NCBI GenBank assembly: GCA_016717855.1 | Contig: JADKEV010000005.1 | Location: 186,001 to 250,000 of the forward strand | Direction of reading: 5' to 3' | Length of the DNA stretch: 64,000 bases | Source: Betaproteobacteria bacterium | GTDB taxonomy: Bacteria; Pseudomonadota; Gammaproteobacteria; Burkholderiales; Casimicrobiaceae | In this document: piece by piece, positions 1 to 9,088 of the stretch | How the letters are laid out: each line of letters opens with the position of its first letter | Position numbering within the stretch: position 1 is the stretch's first letter | The notes under the pieces: model-generated | Told to the model about the DNA's origin: nothing | The model's input: the letters and a program-made list of their open reading frames with translations, nothing else | The model's database searches: none | Program-made: the position numbers and the translations under genes

Positions 1-39
1 TGATCCGCCGGCCGTGGTCTCGAGTCGAAACATTGTGCC

Positions 40-45
40 TATAAT
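40..45 (+). promoter_or_regulatory. Likely -10 element for the acyl-CoA-binding protein gene
   Basis: A perfect TATAAT hexamer lies about 32 bases before the GTG start of the acyl-CoA-binding protein gene. I see no convincing -35 hexamer 16-18 bases upstream, so the promoter call rests on the -10 box and its position alone. Confidence 0.4.
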
Positions 46-76
46 ACCGTCATCCCGCACGAGCAAGGAGAAACCA

Positions 77-331
77 GTGAGCGATCTCAAGAAGCAGTTC
101 GAAGCCGCCGCGGCCGCGTCCAAGAACCTCAAGGAACGGCCCGACAACGACACCATGCTCAAGCTCTACGCGCTGTTCAAGCAGGCTACCGTCGGCGATG
201 TGGAAGGCAAGCGGCCGGGCTTCACCGACATGGTGGGCCGCGCGAAGTTCGATGCATGGGCCGCGGCCAAGGGCAAGAGTGCCGCCGACGCGATGCGCGA
301 GTACGTCGCGCTGGTCGGCACGCTGAAATGA
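77..331 (+). CDS. Acyl-CoA-binding protein (ACBP)
   Basis: Small cytoplasmic four-helix protein that binds long-chain acyl-CoA esters and buffers the acyl-CoA pool. The 84-residue product matches the family's usual 85-90 residues and carries its typical motifs: a helix with YALFKQATVGD around residues 30-40 and KFDAWAAAKGKSAADA with the conserved Trp around residues 54-70. I chose the GTG at position 77 because AAGGAG lies seven bases upstream and the protein then begins in the family's usual place; an upstream in-frame ATG at 14 would add 21 residues with no family similarity and overlap the -10 box. The secreted propeller gene follows four bases after the stop. The family assignment is firm; the specific lipid role here is inferred. 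Confidence 0.88.
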   Translation: MSDLKKQFEAAAAASKNLKERPDNDTMLKLYALFKQATVGDVEGKRPGFTDMVGRAKFDAWAAAKGKSAADAMREYVALVGTLK

Positions 332-335
332 CCCG

Positions 336-3284
336 ATGACGGGAAGCCAGGCGGGAATCCGGATCGCGGCCTGCGCGCTGGCCGCACTCGCAGGCGGCCT
401 TTCCGCCGCGGCGGCCGCCAGGATACAGACCACCCCGTTCGGGCTGAACCCGGCGGACCAGGGCGCGTTCCTCCAACCGGCCAATCCGGAACGCGAATCG
501 CCGCGGATGTTCTCGAAGTCCAAACATGGCGGCCGCATCGCCGACTGGCGGCTGCACCACGCCGACGGCGCGGGCCGGGTCCCCGACGATGCGCAGACGC
601 GCAACCTGCGCGCCTTCGACGAGTTCGTGAAGAAGCGGGGCCGCGTCAAGGCTGCCGGCATCGCGCCGGACCGCTGGACCGCCCTCGGCGGCGGCCCCGT
701 CGGCGGGCGCATCCGCGCGATCCTGCCGCATCCGGCGGACGCGAACACGCTCTGGCTGGGCGCGGCCACGGGTGGCGTCTGGAAGACCACCGACGGCGGC
801 GCGACCTGGCGCGCGGTGGGCGACAACATCGCCAGCCTGACCGTGTCGACGATGGTGATCGACGCCGCCAACACGCTGTACATCGGGACCGGCGAGTGGT
901 CGCAGGGCCACTTCGGCGCCGGCGTCTTCCGCTCCGACGATGGCGGCGCGACCTGGCAATTCCTGCCCGCCACGGACCCCGGCGCCAACAATCACTGGCG
1001 TTACGTGTCGCGGATGGTCGCGCACCCGACGCAGCCCGGCGTGATCATCGCCGGCACCTGGCGCGGGATCTACAGGACCGCGGACGGCGGCGCCACGTGG
1101 ACGCGCGTCCACCGGCTCACGCCCATCGGCTCGGAGTCGTTCTTCAATCACGCGCACGATATCGATTTCGATCCGAACAATGCGAGCAGGTTGACCGCGG
1201 GACTGGTGGGCGGCGCGGTCGCCCTGTCAACCGACGCGGGGGTGACCTGGCAGATGCAACCCATCGCCGACATTGCCATCGATCTCGAAGGCGACACGGC
1301 GCAGCGCGTCGAACTCGCGTATAGCAAGTCGCGCCCTGGCCGCATCTACGCGCTGGTCGATCGCCGCAGCGGCGACCTGTACCGCTCCGACGATGGCGGC
1401 GCCAACTGGGAACTGATGTCCAATCCCAAGGTGCTGGCGGAGCAGGGCAACTACGACAACACGTTATGGGCCGATCCATTCGACGACAGGCTGGTGATCG
1501 CGGGCGGCGTCGATCTCGTGCGCTCGACCGACGGCGGCGCGACCTGGAAGGCGTTCCAGTCGGGAACGGCCACGAGCGCCGAGTCCTACCGCACCATCAA
1601 CAACACGCGCACGGTCATCCATCCGGACTTTCACTGGATAGTCGCGGCGGCCGGCTACGACGGCGCCGCCAACCGGCGCGTCTACCTGGGCAACGACGGC
1701 GGCGTGTTCCGGATCGAAGACGTCCGCACCAACCTGTTCGACAGCGTGTTGCAACCCAACGGCTGGCAGCGCCTGAACGGCGACTCGCTGCGCGTCACGC
1801 AGTACTATGGCGTCGCCGCCTCGCCGGACCCAAACCCCTATCTCGCGGGCGGCGCGCAGGACAACGGCGTCGTGTTCTCGTCGCAGGGCGCGGGCGCCGC
1901 GACGTTGCGCATCGCCAGCGGCGACGGCATGTCTCCCAGCATCGACGCGGCGGCCGACTCGCTGTACTACACGATCCAATGGCTGGCGGCGCGTCGCATC
2001 GACCGGGCATCGGTGCCGGGCAACCGCCAGAGCTTCACGATCTGCGCCAACCTGCTCGACACCGCGCGCGATGCGTCGGGCGCCGATTGCGCGGCCGGCG
2101 CCGCGGCCAAGGCCAATTTCGTCGCGCCGCTGGTGCTGGATCCGAACAACCCGCTGCGGCTGCTCGCGGGCGGCAACTCGCTATGGCTGTCGACCGACCC
2201 GCGCGCCGACGAGCCGCAGTGGCGCGCGATCAAGCCGCCGTCGACGGGCGTCCACAACGGCACGACCGGGACCAACTACATCAACGCGATCGGCATCGCC
2301 GACGGGAGTTCCAACCACATCTGGGTCGGCCACAACAACGGCGAACTCTATGCGACCACCAGCGGCACGGCGGCGACTCCGGCGTGGTCATCGATGAGCG
2401 GGCTGCCCAATCGCGCCGTGACTTCGATCCACGTCGACCGCGACAACCACAACCTGGTCTTCGCGACCTACGCCGGCTACGCGGCCGGCAACCTGTACAC
2501 GTCGGCCGACGGCGGCGCCTCCTGGTCCAACGCGATCGCCGCGGCGCAACTGCCCGCGGTCCCCTTCTACAGCATCACCCGCCATCCGCTGCGCCCCGGC
2601 TGGCTCTATCTGGGCACCGAGATCGGGCTGTTCGCCAGCCAGGACAACGGCGCGAACTGGTCGGCGTACAACGACGGCCCGGCCAACGTGATCGTGCGCA
2701 AGCTGTCATGGCAGGGCAACGACACGCTGGTGCTGGGCACCTACGGCCGCGGCGCGTTCACGCTCAAGCCCGCGCTCGACGTGCAGACCGTGACCGTCTT
2801 CGAGTTCTACAACGCGGCGCTCAAGCACTATTTCCGCACCGCCGATCCGGGCGAGGCGGCGGCGATCGACAATGGCGCCGCGGGCCCCGGCTGGTCGCGC
2901 ACCGGCGACGACTTCAAAGCCTGGGCGGCGTTCGCGTATCCGAACGAGGGCCGGCAAGTCTGCCGCTTCTACGGCTCGATGGTGCCGGGACCGAACAGCC
3001 ATTTCTACACCGCGTCGGCGGCCGAGTGCAACGGACTCAAGAGCCTCGCGGTCCGCACCCCGAATGGCGTGCCGCGCTGGAACTACGAAGGGCTGTCGTT
3101 CGCGATCGCGCTGCCCGGCGATGCCGGCTGCGGCGCGACACAGGTCGGCATCTACCGCGCTTACAACAACCGCGCGGACCAGAACGATTCCAATCACCGG
3201 TACACCACGCGGCAGAGCGAGTATCAGCAGTTGATCGCGCAGGGCTGGGCGGGCGAGGGGATCGTGATGTGCGCGCCGGCGTGA
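336..3284 (+). CDS. Secreted Asp-box (BNR) beta-propeller protein with C-terminal DUF5648 domain
   Basis: The 982-residue product begins with a signal peptide (hydrophobic stretch ending in several Ala residues near residue 28) and is probably exported. The central part holds about eight Asp-box repeats of the S/T-x-D-G-G-x-T-W type (TTDGGATW, SDDGGATW, TADGGATW, STDGGATW, SADGGASW and others), typical of sialidase-like or VPS10-like propellers. The last ~160 residues form a DUF5648-type module (EFYNAALKHYF, GPGWSRTG, CRFYGS, NSHFYTA motifs) seen again three times in this window. Asp boxes are structural, so no sialidase activity should be assumed; I see no sialidase catalytic Arg triad that I could defend. 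No good ribosome-binding site precedes the ATG, and translational coupling to the ACBP gene four bases upstream is possible. Confidence 0.75.
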   Translation: MTGSQAGIRIAACALAALAGGLSAAAAARIQTTPFGLNPADQGAFLQPANPERESPRMFSKSKHGGRIADWRLHHADGAGRVPDDAQTRNLRAFDEFVKKRGRVKAAGIAPDRWTALGGGPVGGRIRAILPHPADANTLWLGAATGGVWKTTDGGATWRAVGDNIASLTVSTMVIDAANTLYIGTGEWSQGHFGAGVFRSDDGGATWQFLPATDPGANNHWRYVSRMVAHPTQPGVIIAGTWRGIYRTADGGATWTRVHRLTPIGSESFFNHAHDIDFDPNNASRLTAGLVGGAVALSTDAGVTWQMQPIADIAIDLEGDTAQRVELAYSKSRPGRIYALVDRRSGDLYRSDDGGANWELMSNPKVLAEQGNYDNTLWADPFDDRLVIAGGVDLVRSTDGGATWKAFQSGTATSAESYRTINNTRTVIHPDFHWIVAAAGYDGAANRRVYLGNDGGVFRIEDVRTNLFDSVLQPNGWQRLNGDSLRVTQYYGVAASPDPNPYLAGGAQDNGVVFSSQGAGAATLRIASGDGMSPSIDAAADSLYYTIQWLAARRIDRASVPGNRQSFTICANLLDTARDASGADCAAGAAAKANFVAPLVLDPNNPLRLLAGGNSLWLSTDPRADEPQWRAIKPPSTGVHNGTTGTNYINAIGIADGSSNHIWVGHNNGELYATTSGTAATPAWSSMSGLPNRAVTSIHVDRDNHNLVFATYAGYAAGNLYTSADGGASWSNAIAAAQLPAVPFYSITRHPLRPGWLYLGTEIGLFASQDNGANWSAYNDGPANVIVRKLSWQGNDTLVLGTYGRGAFTLKPALDVQTVTVFEFYNAALKHYFRTADPGEAAAIDNGAAGPGWSRTGDDFKAWAAFAYPNEGRQVCRFYGSMVPGPNSHFYTASAAECNGLKSLAVRTPNGVPRWNYEGLSFAIALPGDAGCGATQVGIYRAYNNRADQNDSNHRYTTRQSEYQQLIAQGWAGEGIVMCAPA

Positions 3285-3350
3285 CTGGCGGGTGGGGCGG
3301 CGCGGTGGATCGCCGTTGTCCGGGCCGCCGTGCCGATTGCAGGCAGTGCC

Positions 3351-3656
3351 TCAGGCTTTCTTCGCTTTCGGCTTCGCGTGCGCCGCGAAGATCTCGTCGA
3401 GATTGTCGTGGATGTGCTTCTCGATCGTCGGCTTCATCATCCGCAGCAGGAAGCCCAGCTTGACCTCCATCTCGACATGCTTGGCGGCGACGGTCAGCTC
3501 GCCGTTGACGCCCGAGCGCTCGAACACCAGCACGTCGCCATCCCACTCGTAGTCGAGGTCGAACTCCTTCTTCAGGCGCCTGGCCATCTTTTCTGCGGCG
3601 AGGCGCGCCTTGTCGTGCGGCAGGTTGTGCGAGCGCCGTAGCTTGATGTCGGACAT
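3351..3656 (-). CDS. Polyhydroxyalkanoic acid system family protein
   Basis: The 101-residue product resembles the small PHA-system (PHA granule region) proteins found beside or apart from pha loci in proteobacteria. Visible features are the N-terminal MSDIKLRRSHNLPHDKAR segment, the DLDYEWDGDVLVFERSGVNG core and a Lys-rich tail. These proteins are small and soluble, and their precise function is poorly defined. The start has an AGGAGA ribosome-binding site just upstream. It is monocistronic and has no PHA genes around it, so the link to PHA rests on family membership only. Confidence 0.75.
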   Translation of the reverse strand: MSDIKLRRSHNLPHDKARLAAEKMARRLKKEFDLDYEWDGDVLVFERSGVNGELTVAAKHVEMEVKLGFLLRMMKPTIEKHIHDNLDEIFAAHAKPKAKKA

Positions 3657-3731
3657 GTTCTCTCCTCGGACTGCGTGATCGGCGGCATGGCAACCCGCAG
3701 TGTATTGAATGCCGCCACAGACTTCAAATGT

Positions 3732-6700
3732 TCAGGCGGCGTCCGGCAGGGGCTTCTTCACGCGGAACCATGCCGCGTACAGCGCCGGCAGGAACAGCAG
3801 GGTCAGCACGGTCGCCACGAACAGCCCGCCCATGATCGCCACGGCCATGGGTCCGAAGAACACGCTGCGCGTCAACGGAATCATGGCCAGGATCGCCGCC
3901 AGCGCCGTGAGCACGATGGGCCGGAAGCGGCGCACCGTGGAATCGATGATCGCGTTCCACGCCGGATGCCCGGCGGCGATGTCCTGCTCGATCTGGTCGA
4001 TGAGGATCACCGAGTTGCGCATGATCATTCCCGACAGCGCGATCGTGCCCAGCATCGCGACGAAGCCGAACGGCTTGTTGAACGCGAGCAGGAATATGGT
4101 GACGCCGATCAGCCCCAGCGGCGCGGTCAGCACCACCATGATCACGCGCTGGAAGCTCTGCAACTGGATCATCAGCACGGTGAGCACGACGAAGATCAGC
4201 AGCGGGACGCCGGCGACGATCGACGACCCGCCCTTGGCGGACTCCTCGACGGCGCCGCCCAGTTCGAGCCGGTAGCCGGGAGGCAATTGCGCCCGCAGCG
4301 CGGCGATCCCGGCGTCGAGCTGCTTGACCACGGTGTCCGCCTGCAGGTCGCCGTAGATATCCGCGCGCACCGTGATGGTGGGCAGGCGGTTGCGGCGCCA
4401 GATGACGCCTTCCTCGAAGTCGTACGTCAGCCTGGCGATCTGCGCGAGCGGCACCGCCTTGCCGGACCGCGTCGGCACCGCGAGATTTTCCATCAGTTCG
4501 AGCCGCGCCCGCTCCTGCTGGTCGCCGCGCAGCACGACTTCGATCAGCTTGTCCTTCTCGCGGAAGCTGGTCCCGGCCAGCCCGTTGAGCGACGTGTTCA
4601 GGAACGCCGACAGGTCCTGCGAGGAAATGCCCAGCACGCGCGCCTTGGCCTGGTCGATTTCCAGCCGGACGACCTTGGACTTTTCGTTCCAGTCGAACTG
4701 CACGTTGCTCAGGTTGGCATTCTTGCGCAGCGTGTCGGAGACCTTGCCCGCCAGCGCGCGCACCTGCTCGATATCTTCGCCCGAGACCCGGAACTGGATC
4801 GGGAAGCCGACCGGCGGACCGTTCTCCAGCCGCAGGACCCGGCCCCGCAGCCCGGTGAAGTCCGGCCCGTCGAGCACGCCGATCAGCTTGACGCGCAGCG
4901 CCTCGCGGGCGCCGATGGTGTTGGTGGTGATGACGAACTGCGCGAAGCTGGCGGTGGGCAGCTGTTGATCGATGGGCAGGTAGAAGCGCGGCGTCCCCGA
5001 CCCGACGTAGGCGACGTAGTTCTCGATCAGCCTGGTGTCCGCCGCCAGCACCGCCTCGAGCTTCCGGACTTCGCGCTCGGTCGCAGCGATCGAGGAACCC
5101 TCGGGAAGTTTCAGGTCGACCAGCAGTTCCAGCCGCGTCGACGCGGGGAAGAACTGCTGCTGCACCAGCCCGAATCCGGCCAGCGACAGCGCGAACGCCG
5201 CGACGGTCGCGGCCAGCACCGTCTTGCGCCAGGTGACGCACCATTCGACCGCGCGCCGGAAGCGCACCAGGAACGACCGGGTGAGCCGGGAGATGCGCTC
5301 GCCGATCCGGTGCAGCGGGCCGGCGACGGAGCCGAGCCAGCGGGGTCGGCGCGTCGCCGTGTGCTCGTGAAAGTCGGGCAGCAGCTTGTTGCCCAGATAG
5401 GGAATGACGATCACCGCGGCGACCCATGACACCAGCAGCGCGATGGACGTCACCTGGAACAGCGCTCGGGTGTACTCGCCCGTGCTCGATTTTGCGGTGG
5501 CGATGGGCAGAAAACCGGCCGCCGTCACCAGCGTCCCGGTAAGCATCGGAAAGGCGGTGCTGGTGAAGGCGAAGCTCGCCGCCTTCATCCGGTCCATCCC
5601 CTGCTCCATCTTCACCGCCATCATTTCAACCGCGATGATCGCGTCGTCGACCAGCAGGCCCAGCGACAGCACCAGGGCGCCCAGCGAGATCTTGTGCAGG
5701 CCGATGTCGAACACATACATGAGCAGGAAGGTCAGCGCGAGCACCAGCGGGATCGACAGCGCGACGACCATCCCGGTGCGCAGGCCCAGGCTGATGAAAC
5801 TCACGGCCAGCACGATGGTCACCGCCTCGGCCACCGAGCGGACGAATTCGCTGATCGACGCGCGGACCGCGCGCGGCTGGTCGTTGACGCGGGCGAAATC
5901 GAGGCCGATGGGCAGGTTCTTCTCCAGCCGCTCGACCTCGCGATCGAGGTTCTTGCCCAGCGTGACGATATCGCCGCCCTTCTTCATCGACACCCCGAGC
6001 CCGAGCGCTTCCTTGCCCATGAAGCGCATCCGGGGCTGCGGCGGATCGACAAACCCGCGGTAGACGCTGGCGATGTCGCCCAGCCGGAACGTTCGGTTGT
6101 TGCCGCGGATGGCCAGCTCGCGGATGCTCTCCAGCGAATCGAAGTCGCCGGAGACGCGCAGGAAGATCTTGTCGGTCGGCGTCTCGAAAGCGCCAGCGGG
6201 CACCATCGAGTTCTGCTGCTGCAGGATGCCCAGGATGGTCGAGACGTCCACGCCCAGCGTCGCCAGCTTGGTGTTGGACATCTCGACGTAGATCTTCTCG
6301 TCCTGCTCGCCGATCAGGTCGACCTTGGCCACGTCGGGGAGGCGCAGCAGGTCGCGGCGCAGGCGCTCCGCGTGCTCCTTGAGCTCCGCATACGTGTAGC
6401 CGTCGCCGGTCAGCGCGAAGATGTTGCCGAACGTGTCGCCGAACTCGTCGTTGAAGAACGGCCCGCGCACGCCGTCGGGCAGCGTGTTGCGGATGTCGCC
6501 GACCTTCTTGCGCACCTGGTAGAACATCTCGCCCATCTCGGTCGACGGCGCGGTGTCCTTGGCGATCACGAAGATCTGCGACTCGCCCGGCCGCGAATAG
6601 CTGCGCAGGAAGTCGACGTTGGGCGTCTCCTGCAGCTTGCGCTCGATCTTTTCGGTGATCTGCTGCTCGACCTCGCGCGCGGTGGCGCCCGGCCATTGCG

Positions 6701-6857
6701 TGCGCACGACCATCACCTTGAACGTGAACGGCGGATCCTCGGACTGGCCCAGGCGCTCGTAGGAAAACGCGCCGATCAGCCCCAGCGCGACGATGCAGTA
6801 GAGGACGAAGCCCTGATGCCGCAGCGCCCACTCGGACAGGTTGAAGCGTTTCAGCAT
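3732..6857 (-). CDS. RND efflux transporter, inner-membrane pump subunit
   Basis: Proton-driven inner-membrane pump of the RND (HAE1/AcrB-like) family; with a periplasmic adaptor and an outer-membrane channel it would export drugs or toxic organics. The product is 1041 residues, the usual length, with an N-terminal membrane helix, two large periplasmic loops and the TM4 motif GLLVDDAIIAVEMM whose paired Asp residues relay protons. I start it at the ATG at 6857; an upstream in-frame start would add 37 Arg-rich residues that overlap the adaptor gene. Its start is only seven bases from the adaptor stop, so the two are co-transcribed. No outer-membrane channel gene is present here, so it probably borrows a TolC/OprM-type protein encoded elsewhere. 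Substrate cannot be read from the sequence. Confidence 0.93.
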   Translation of the reverse strand: MLKRFNLSEWALRHQGFVLYCIVALGLIGAFSYERLGQSEDPPFTFKVMVVRTQWPGATAREVEQQITEKIERKLQETPNVDFLRSYSRPGESQIFVIAKDTAPSTEMGEMFYQVRKKVGDIRNTLPDGVRGPFFNDEFGDTFGNIFALTGDGYTYAELKEHAERLRRDLLRLPDVAKVDLIGEQDEKIYVEMSNTKLATLGVDVSTILGILQQQNSMVPAGAFETPTDKIFLRVSGDFDSLESIRELAIRGNNRTFRLGDIASVYRGFVDPPQPRMRFMGKEALGLGVSMKKGGDIVTLGKNLDREVERLEKNLPIGLDFARVNDQPRAVRASISEFVRSVAEAVTIVLAVSFISLGLRTGMVVALSIPLVLALTFLLMYVFDIGLHKISLGALVLSLGLLVDDAIIAVEMMAVKMEQGMDRMKAASFAFTSTAFPMLTGTLVTAAGFLPIATAKSSTGEYTRALFQVTSIALLVSWVAAVIVIPYLGNKLLPDFHEHTATRRPRWLGSVAGPLHRIGERISRLTRSFLVRFRRAVEWCVTWRKTVLAATVAAFALSLAGFGLVQQQFFPASTRLELLVDLKLPEGSSIAATEREVRKLEAVLAADTRLIENYVAYVGSGTPRFYLPIDQQLPTASFAQFVITTNTIGAREALRVKLIGVLDGPDFTGLRGRVLRLENGPPVGFPIQFRVSGEDIEQVRALAGKVSDTLRKNANLSNVQFDWNEKSKVVRLEIDQAKARVLGISSQDLSAFLNTSLNGLAGTSFREKDKLIEVVLRGDQQERARLELMENLAVPTRSGKAVPLAQIARLTYDFEEGVIWRRNRLPTITVRADIYGDLQADTVVKQLDAGIAALRAQLPPGYRLELGGAVEESAKGGSSIVAGVPLLIFVVLTVLMIQLQSFQRVIMVVLTAPLGLIGVTIFLLAFNKPFGFVAMLGTIALSGMIMRNSVILIDQIEQDIAAGHPAWNAIIDSTVRRFRPIVLTALAAILAMIPLTRSVFFGPMAVAIMGGLFVATVLTLLFLPALYAAWFRVKKPLPDAA

Positions 6858-6864
6858 GGGCGGC

Positions 6865-8073
6865 TCACCTGGCTGGCGGCGCCGCCGCCGCGCTTGCCTC
6901 GCCTGCCATTGCAGCCGCACCTGCGGCGGGAGGCACTGCATCGCGCCCGGCGCCTGCCGCCGCCGCATTCGTGGCTGCCGCGGCAGTTACGGGCTCGGGC
7001 AGCGGCCTGACGACGTCGCCGGCGCTGAGCTTGTGCACCCCGGCAACGACGATGGTCTCGCCGCCCGCCAGCCCGGCGGCGATGACGGCGCCACCGTCGA
7101 GATACTGGCCGACCTGGACCGGCTGCCGCTGCACCGCGTTGCCTGGCCCGACGACCCAGACGTGCGCCTGCTGGCCCTGCTGGTTGAGCGCCGTCAGCGG
7201 GACCACGATCGCGCCGCCCGGCAGCGCGGCGCCGCGCATGCCGGCGACGCCGACGTTGGCGGTCATGCCCCAGCGCAGCGCATCATCGGCATCGAGCACC
7301 GAGACCCTGGCCAGGTAGGTGCGCGTCAACGCATCGGCTGCGGGCGCGACCTCGCGCACCCTGCCGGTGTATGTCTTTTGCGGCTGCGACCAGAGGCGGA
7401 TCATCGCCGGCGCCCCCACGCGCAGCGCGGCCGCCTGGCTTTCGGCGACGCTGATCACGACTTCGCGCTCTTCGGTGCGGGCGAGCTTCATCACCGATTG
7501 GCCGGCAGCAACGACTTGTCCCGCCTCGGCGCTCACCGCGGTGATCACCCCGGCGGTGTCCGCGACCAGCGTCGTGTAGCCGGCCTGGTTGCCGCTGACC
7601 GCGGACTGCGCCCGGGCCGAATCGCGGCGCGCGACCGCGACCTGGTGCGCGCTCAGCTTGTTGTCGTACGCCGCCCGGCTGATGAATTTCTGCTCCAGCA
7701 GCTGCCTGCTGCGTTCGAGCTCGGCCTTCGCATACGCCACGTCGGCATCGGCCACAGCGACCTGCGCCGCCGCCGCGGCGGCGGACAGCCGCGCGTCCTG
7801 CGGGTCGAGGCGGGCGAGCGGCTGGCCCTTCCGGACCAGCGTGCCGGTGTCGACCTTGCGCTCGAGCAGCTTGCCGCCGATCCGGAACGACAAGTCGATC
7901 TCGTACCGCGGGCGCACGTCGCCGGCGAAGATCATCACGTCCTCGCCCGTTGCCGCGCGGACGGTCATCACCCGCGCCGGGCGCACGGTGTCGGTCTTCT
8001 CCGGCGGCCTGGCGCAGCCGGCCAGCAAGGATGCCGCGATGGCGAAGGCCGCGGCGCCGGGCCGCGCGCGCAT
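6865..8073 (-). CDS. RND efflux periplasmic adaptor lipoprotein (membrane fusion protein)
   Basis: The 402-residue adaptor links the inner-membrane pump to the outer-membrane channel. It begins with a lipoprotein signal whose lipobox is LLAGC around residues 16-20, so it should be anchored to the membrane through Cys20. The rest shows the family plan: a barrel-sandwich segment (EIDLSFRIGGKLLERKVDTG), a coiled-coil hairpin rich in Ala, Leu and Arg (about residues 90-160), then beta-barrel and membrane-proximal domains. The C-terminus is an Ala-rich low-complexity tail of about 40 residues. It lies 23 bases downstream of tetR and 7 bases before the pump gene, in one operon. The ATG at 8073 is used; the ATG at 8086 is in another frame. 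Confidence 0.9.
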   Translation of the reverse strand: MRARPGAAAFAIAASLLAGCARPPEKTDTVRPARVMTVRAATGEDVMIFAGDVRPRYEIDLSFRIGGKLLERKVDTGTLVRKGQPLARLDPQDARLSAAAAAAQVAVADADVAYAKAELERSRQLLEQKFISRAAYDNKLSAHQVAVARRDSARAQSAVSGNQAGYTTLVADTAGVITAVSAEAGQVVAAGQSVMKLARTEEREVVISVAESQAAALRVGAPAMIRLWSQPQKTYTGRVREVAPAADALTRTYLARVSVLDADDALRWGMTANVGVAGMRGAALPGGAIVVPLTALNQQGQQAHVWVVGPGNAVQRQPVQVGQYLDGGAVIAAGLAGGETIVVAGVHKLSAGDVVRPLPEPVTAAAATNAAAAGAGRDAVPPAAGAAAMAGEASAAAAPPAR

Positions 8074-8096
8074 GCGTTGCTGTCATGTTCCCCCCT

Positions 8097-8744
8097 TCAT
8101 TCGTCGACGGTGCCGCGCCACATCGCGTACAGGGCCGCCTCGAGTTGCACCAGATAGTCCAGCCGGAAGACCGCAAGCTCGGCGCGTTCGAGCAGCCGCT
8201 CGCGCACCGGCGTGGGCGCGGTCAATTGCCAGAGGCCCAGCATCAGCCCGTAGCTGCGGATCAGCAGTCGCGCTCCGTCGCCCTTCTTCAGGCGGGGATA
8301 CGTGATCTCCATCGCCGCCCCGATATGCTGCAGCCGCGCTCCGATTCCCGCCTTGCAATGGGCCACCACGTCCAGGTCGGCGTTGCGCTCGAATTCCGGG
8401 CACTGGATCGCCAGGGGCAGGAACGAGGGGTGCTGCCTGATCGCCTCCACGACGTTGCGCGTCAGCCGCTTCAGGCTGGGCCGGCTGCGCTCGCGCGCCA
8501 GCAGCGCTTCGAGAGTGTCGAAAAACTGATGGGTCTGCTGTTCATGGACCGCGAGATAGATTTCCTCCTTGGTCCGGAAGTAGAGATACATCGTGCCCTT
8601 GGCCAGCCCCGATTGCAGGGCGACATCCTGCACCGAGGCCAGACGTTCCGGATGCTGCAAGAGCAACGCCGCCGCGGCCGACAGGATTGCCTGCCGGCGC
8701 AACTGCTTGTCTTCCTCCAGCATCGCCCGTTGCTTGATGACCAT
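8097..8744 (-). CDS. TetR/AcrR-family repressor of the adjacent RND efflux operon
   Basis: The 215-residue product has the classic TetR layout: an N-terminal helix-turn-helix (residues ~18-62, with SVQDVALQSGLAKGTMYLYF and the KEE that follows) and a variable ligand-binding C-terminal domain. It is the first gene of a tetR-adaptor-pump transcription unit, so it most likely represses its own operon and is relieved by a pump substrate. Two near-identical imperfect palindromes upstream (8759-8809) are the obvious operators. The ligand cannot be predicted. Confidence 0.9.
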   Translation of the reverse strand: MVIKQRAMLEEDKQLRRQAILSAAAALLLQHPERLASVQDVALQSGLAKGTMYLYFRTKEEIYLAVHEQQTHQFFDTLEALLARERSRPSLKRLTRNVVEAIRQHPSFLPLAIQCPEFERNADLDVVAHCKAGIGARLQHIGAAMEITYPRLKKGDGARLLIRSYGLMLGLWQLTAPTPVRERLLERAELAVFRLDYLVQLEAALYAMWRGTVDE

Positions 8745-8758
8745 TCCAACCGCCCTTT

Positions 8759-8809
8759 AACTGACCTGAAGTCATTTGGACGGCGATCATAACTGACCGG
8801 AAGTCGGTT
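8759..8809. promoter_or_regulatory. Double TetR-type operator upstream of the tetR-RND operon
   Basis: Two copies of a 15-base core ACTGACC(T/G)GAAGTC stand at 8759-8776 and 8791-8809, 32 bases (about three helical turns) apart. The second copy is an imperfect inverted repeat (AACTGAC on one side, GTCGGTT on the other). Paired, phased palindromes directly before a tetR gene that heads an efflux operon are typical of autoregulation. The assignment to this TetR protein is an inference from position. Confidence 0.65.
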
Positions 8810-8881
8810 GTAAAGCGGCCGCCGGGCCTGTGCCGCCCGCACAACAGCGGTGCCGGATCAGGCCCGCGCGGAGGCCGGTCA

Positions 8882-8910
8882 TTGCCGAGCGTAACGGCAC
8901 CATGTAGACT
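8882..8910 (+). promoter_or_regulatory. Candidate sigma70 promoter for the 2-oxoacid oxidoreductase operon
   Basis: TTGCCG (8882-8887) and TAGACT (8905-8910) are separated by 17 bases and lie about 180 bases before the TTG start of the FAD subunit gene. Four of six bases match each consensus. The remainder of the 8745-9088 gap holds the TetR operators and nothing else I can recognise. No FNR-type palindrome is present here, unlike the fdh, fhs and oxc promoters. Confidence 0.35.
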
Positions 8911-9088
8911 CTCGCCACATCTGCAAAAAGACCGTTCCGGCCTCTTCGGCGCGCGAAGTTCCAGCTCTTGGCGACATGACTGCAGCACATGCAGCGAGGG
9001 CCGTGGCGCGTGCGCACGCGCCACCCGCGCCGGATTGGTGCCGCGCGTCGCGCCGTTTGCGGGACGACCGGTCCACAGGAGAATCTGC

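Noticed and set aside
50..1157. Long minus-strand open frames opposite the acyl-CoA-binding and propeller genes
   Set aside because: The plus-strand genes carry clear motifs and ribosome-binding evidence; the antisense frames are GC shadows with no recognisable domains.
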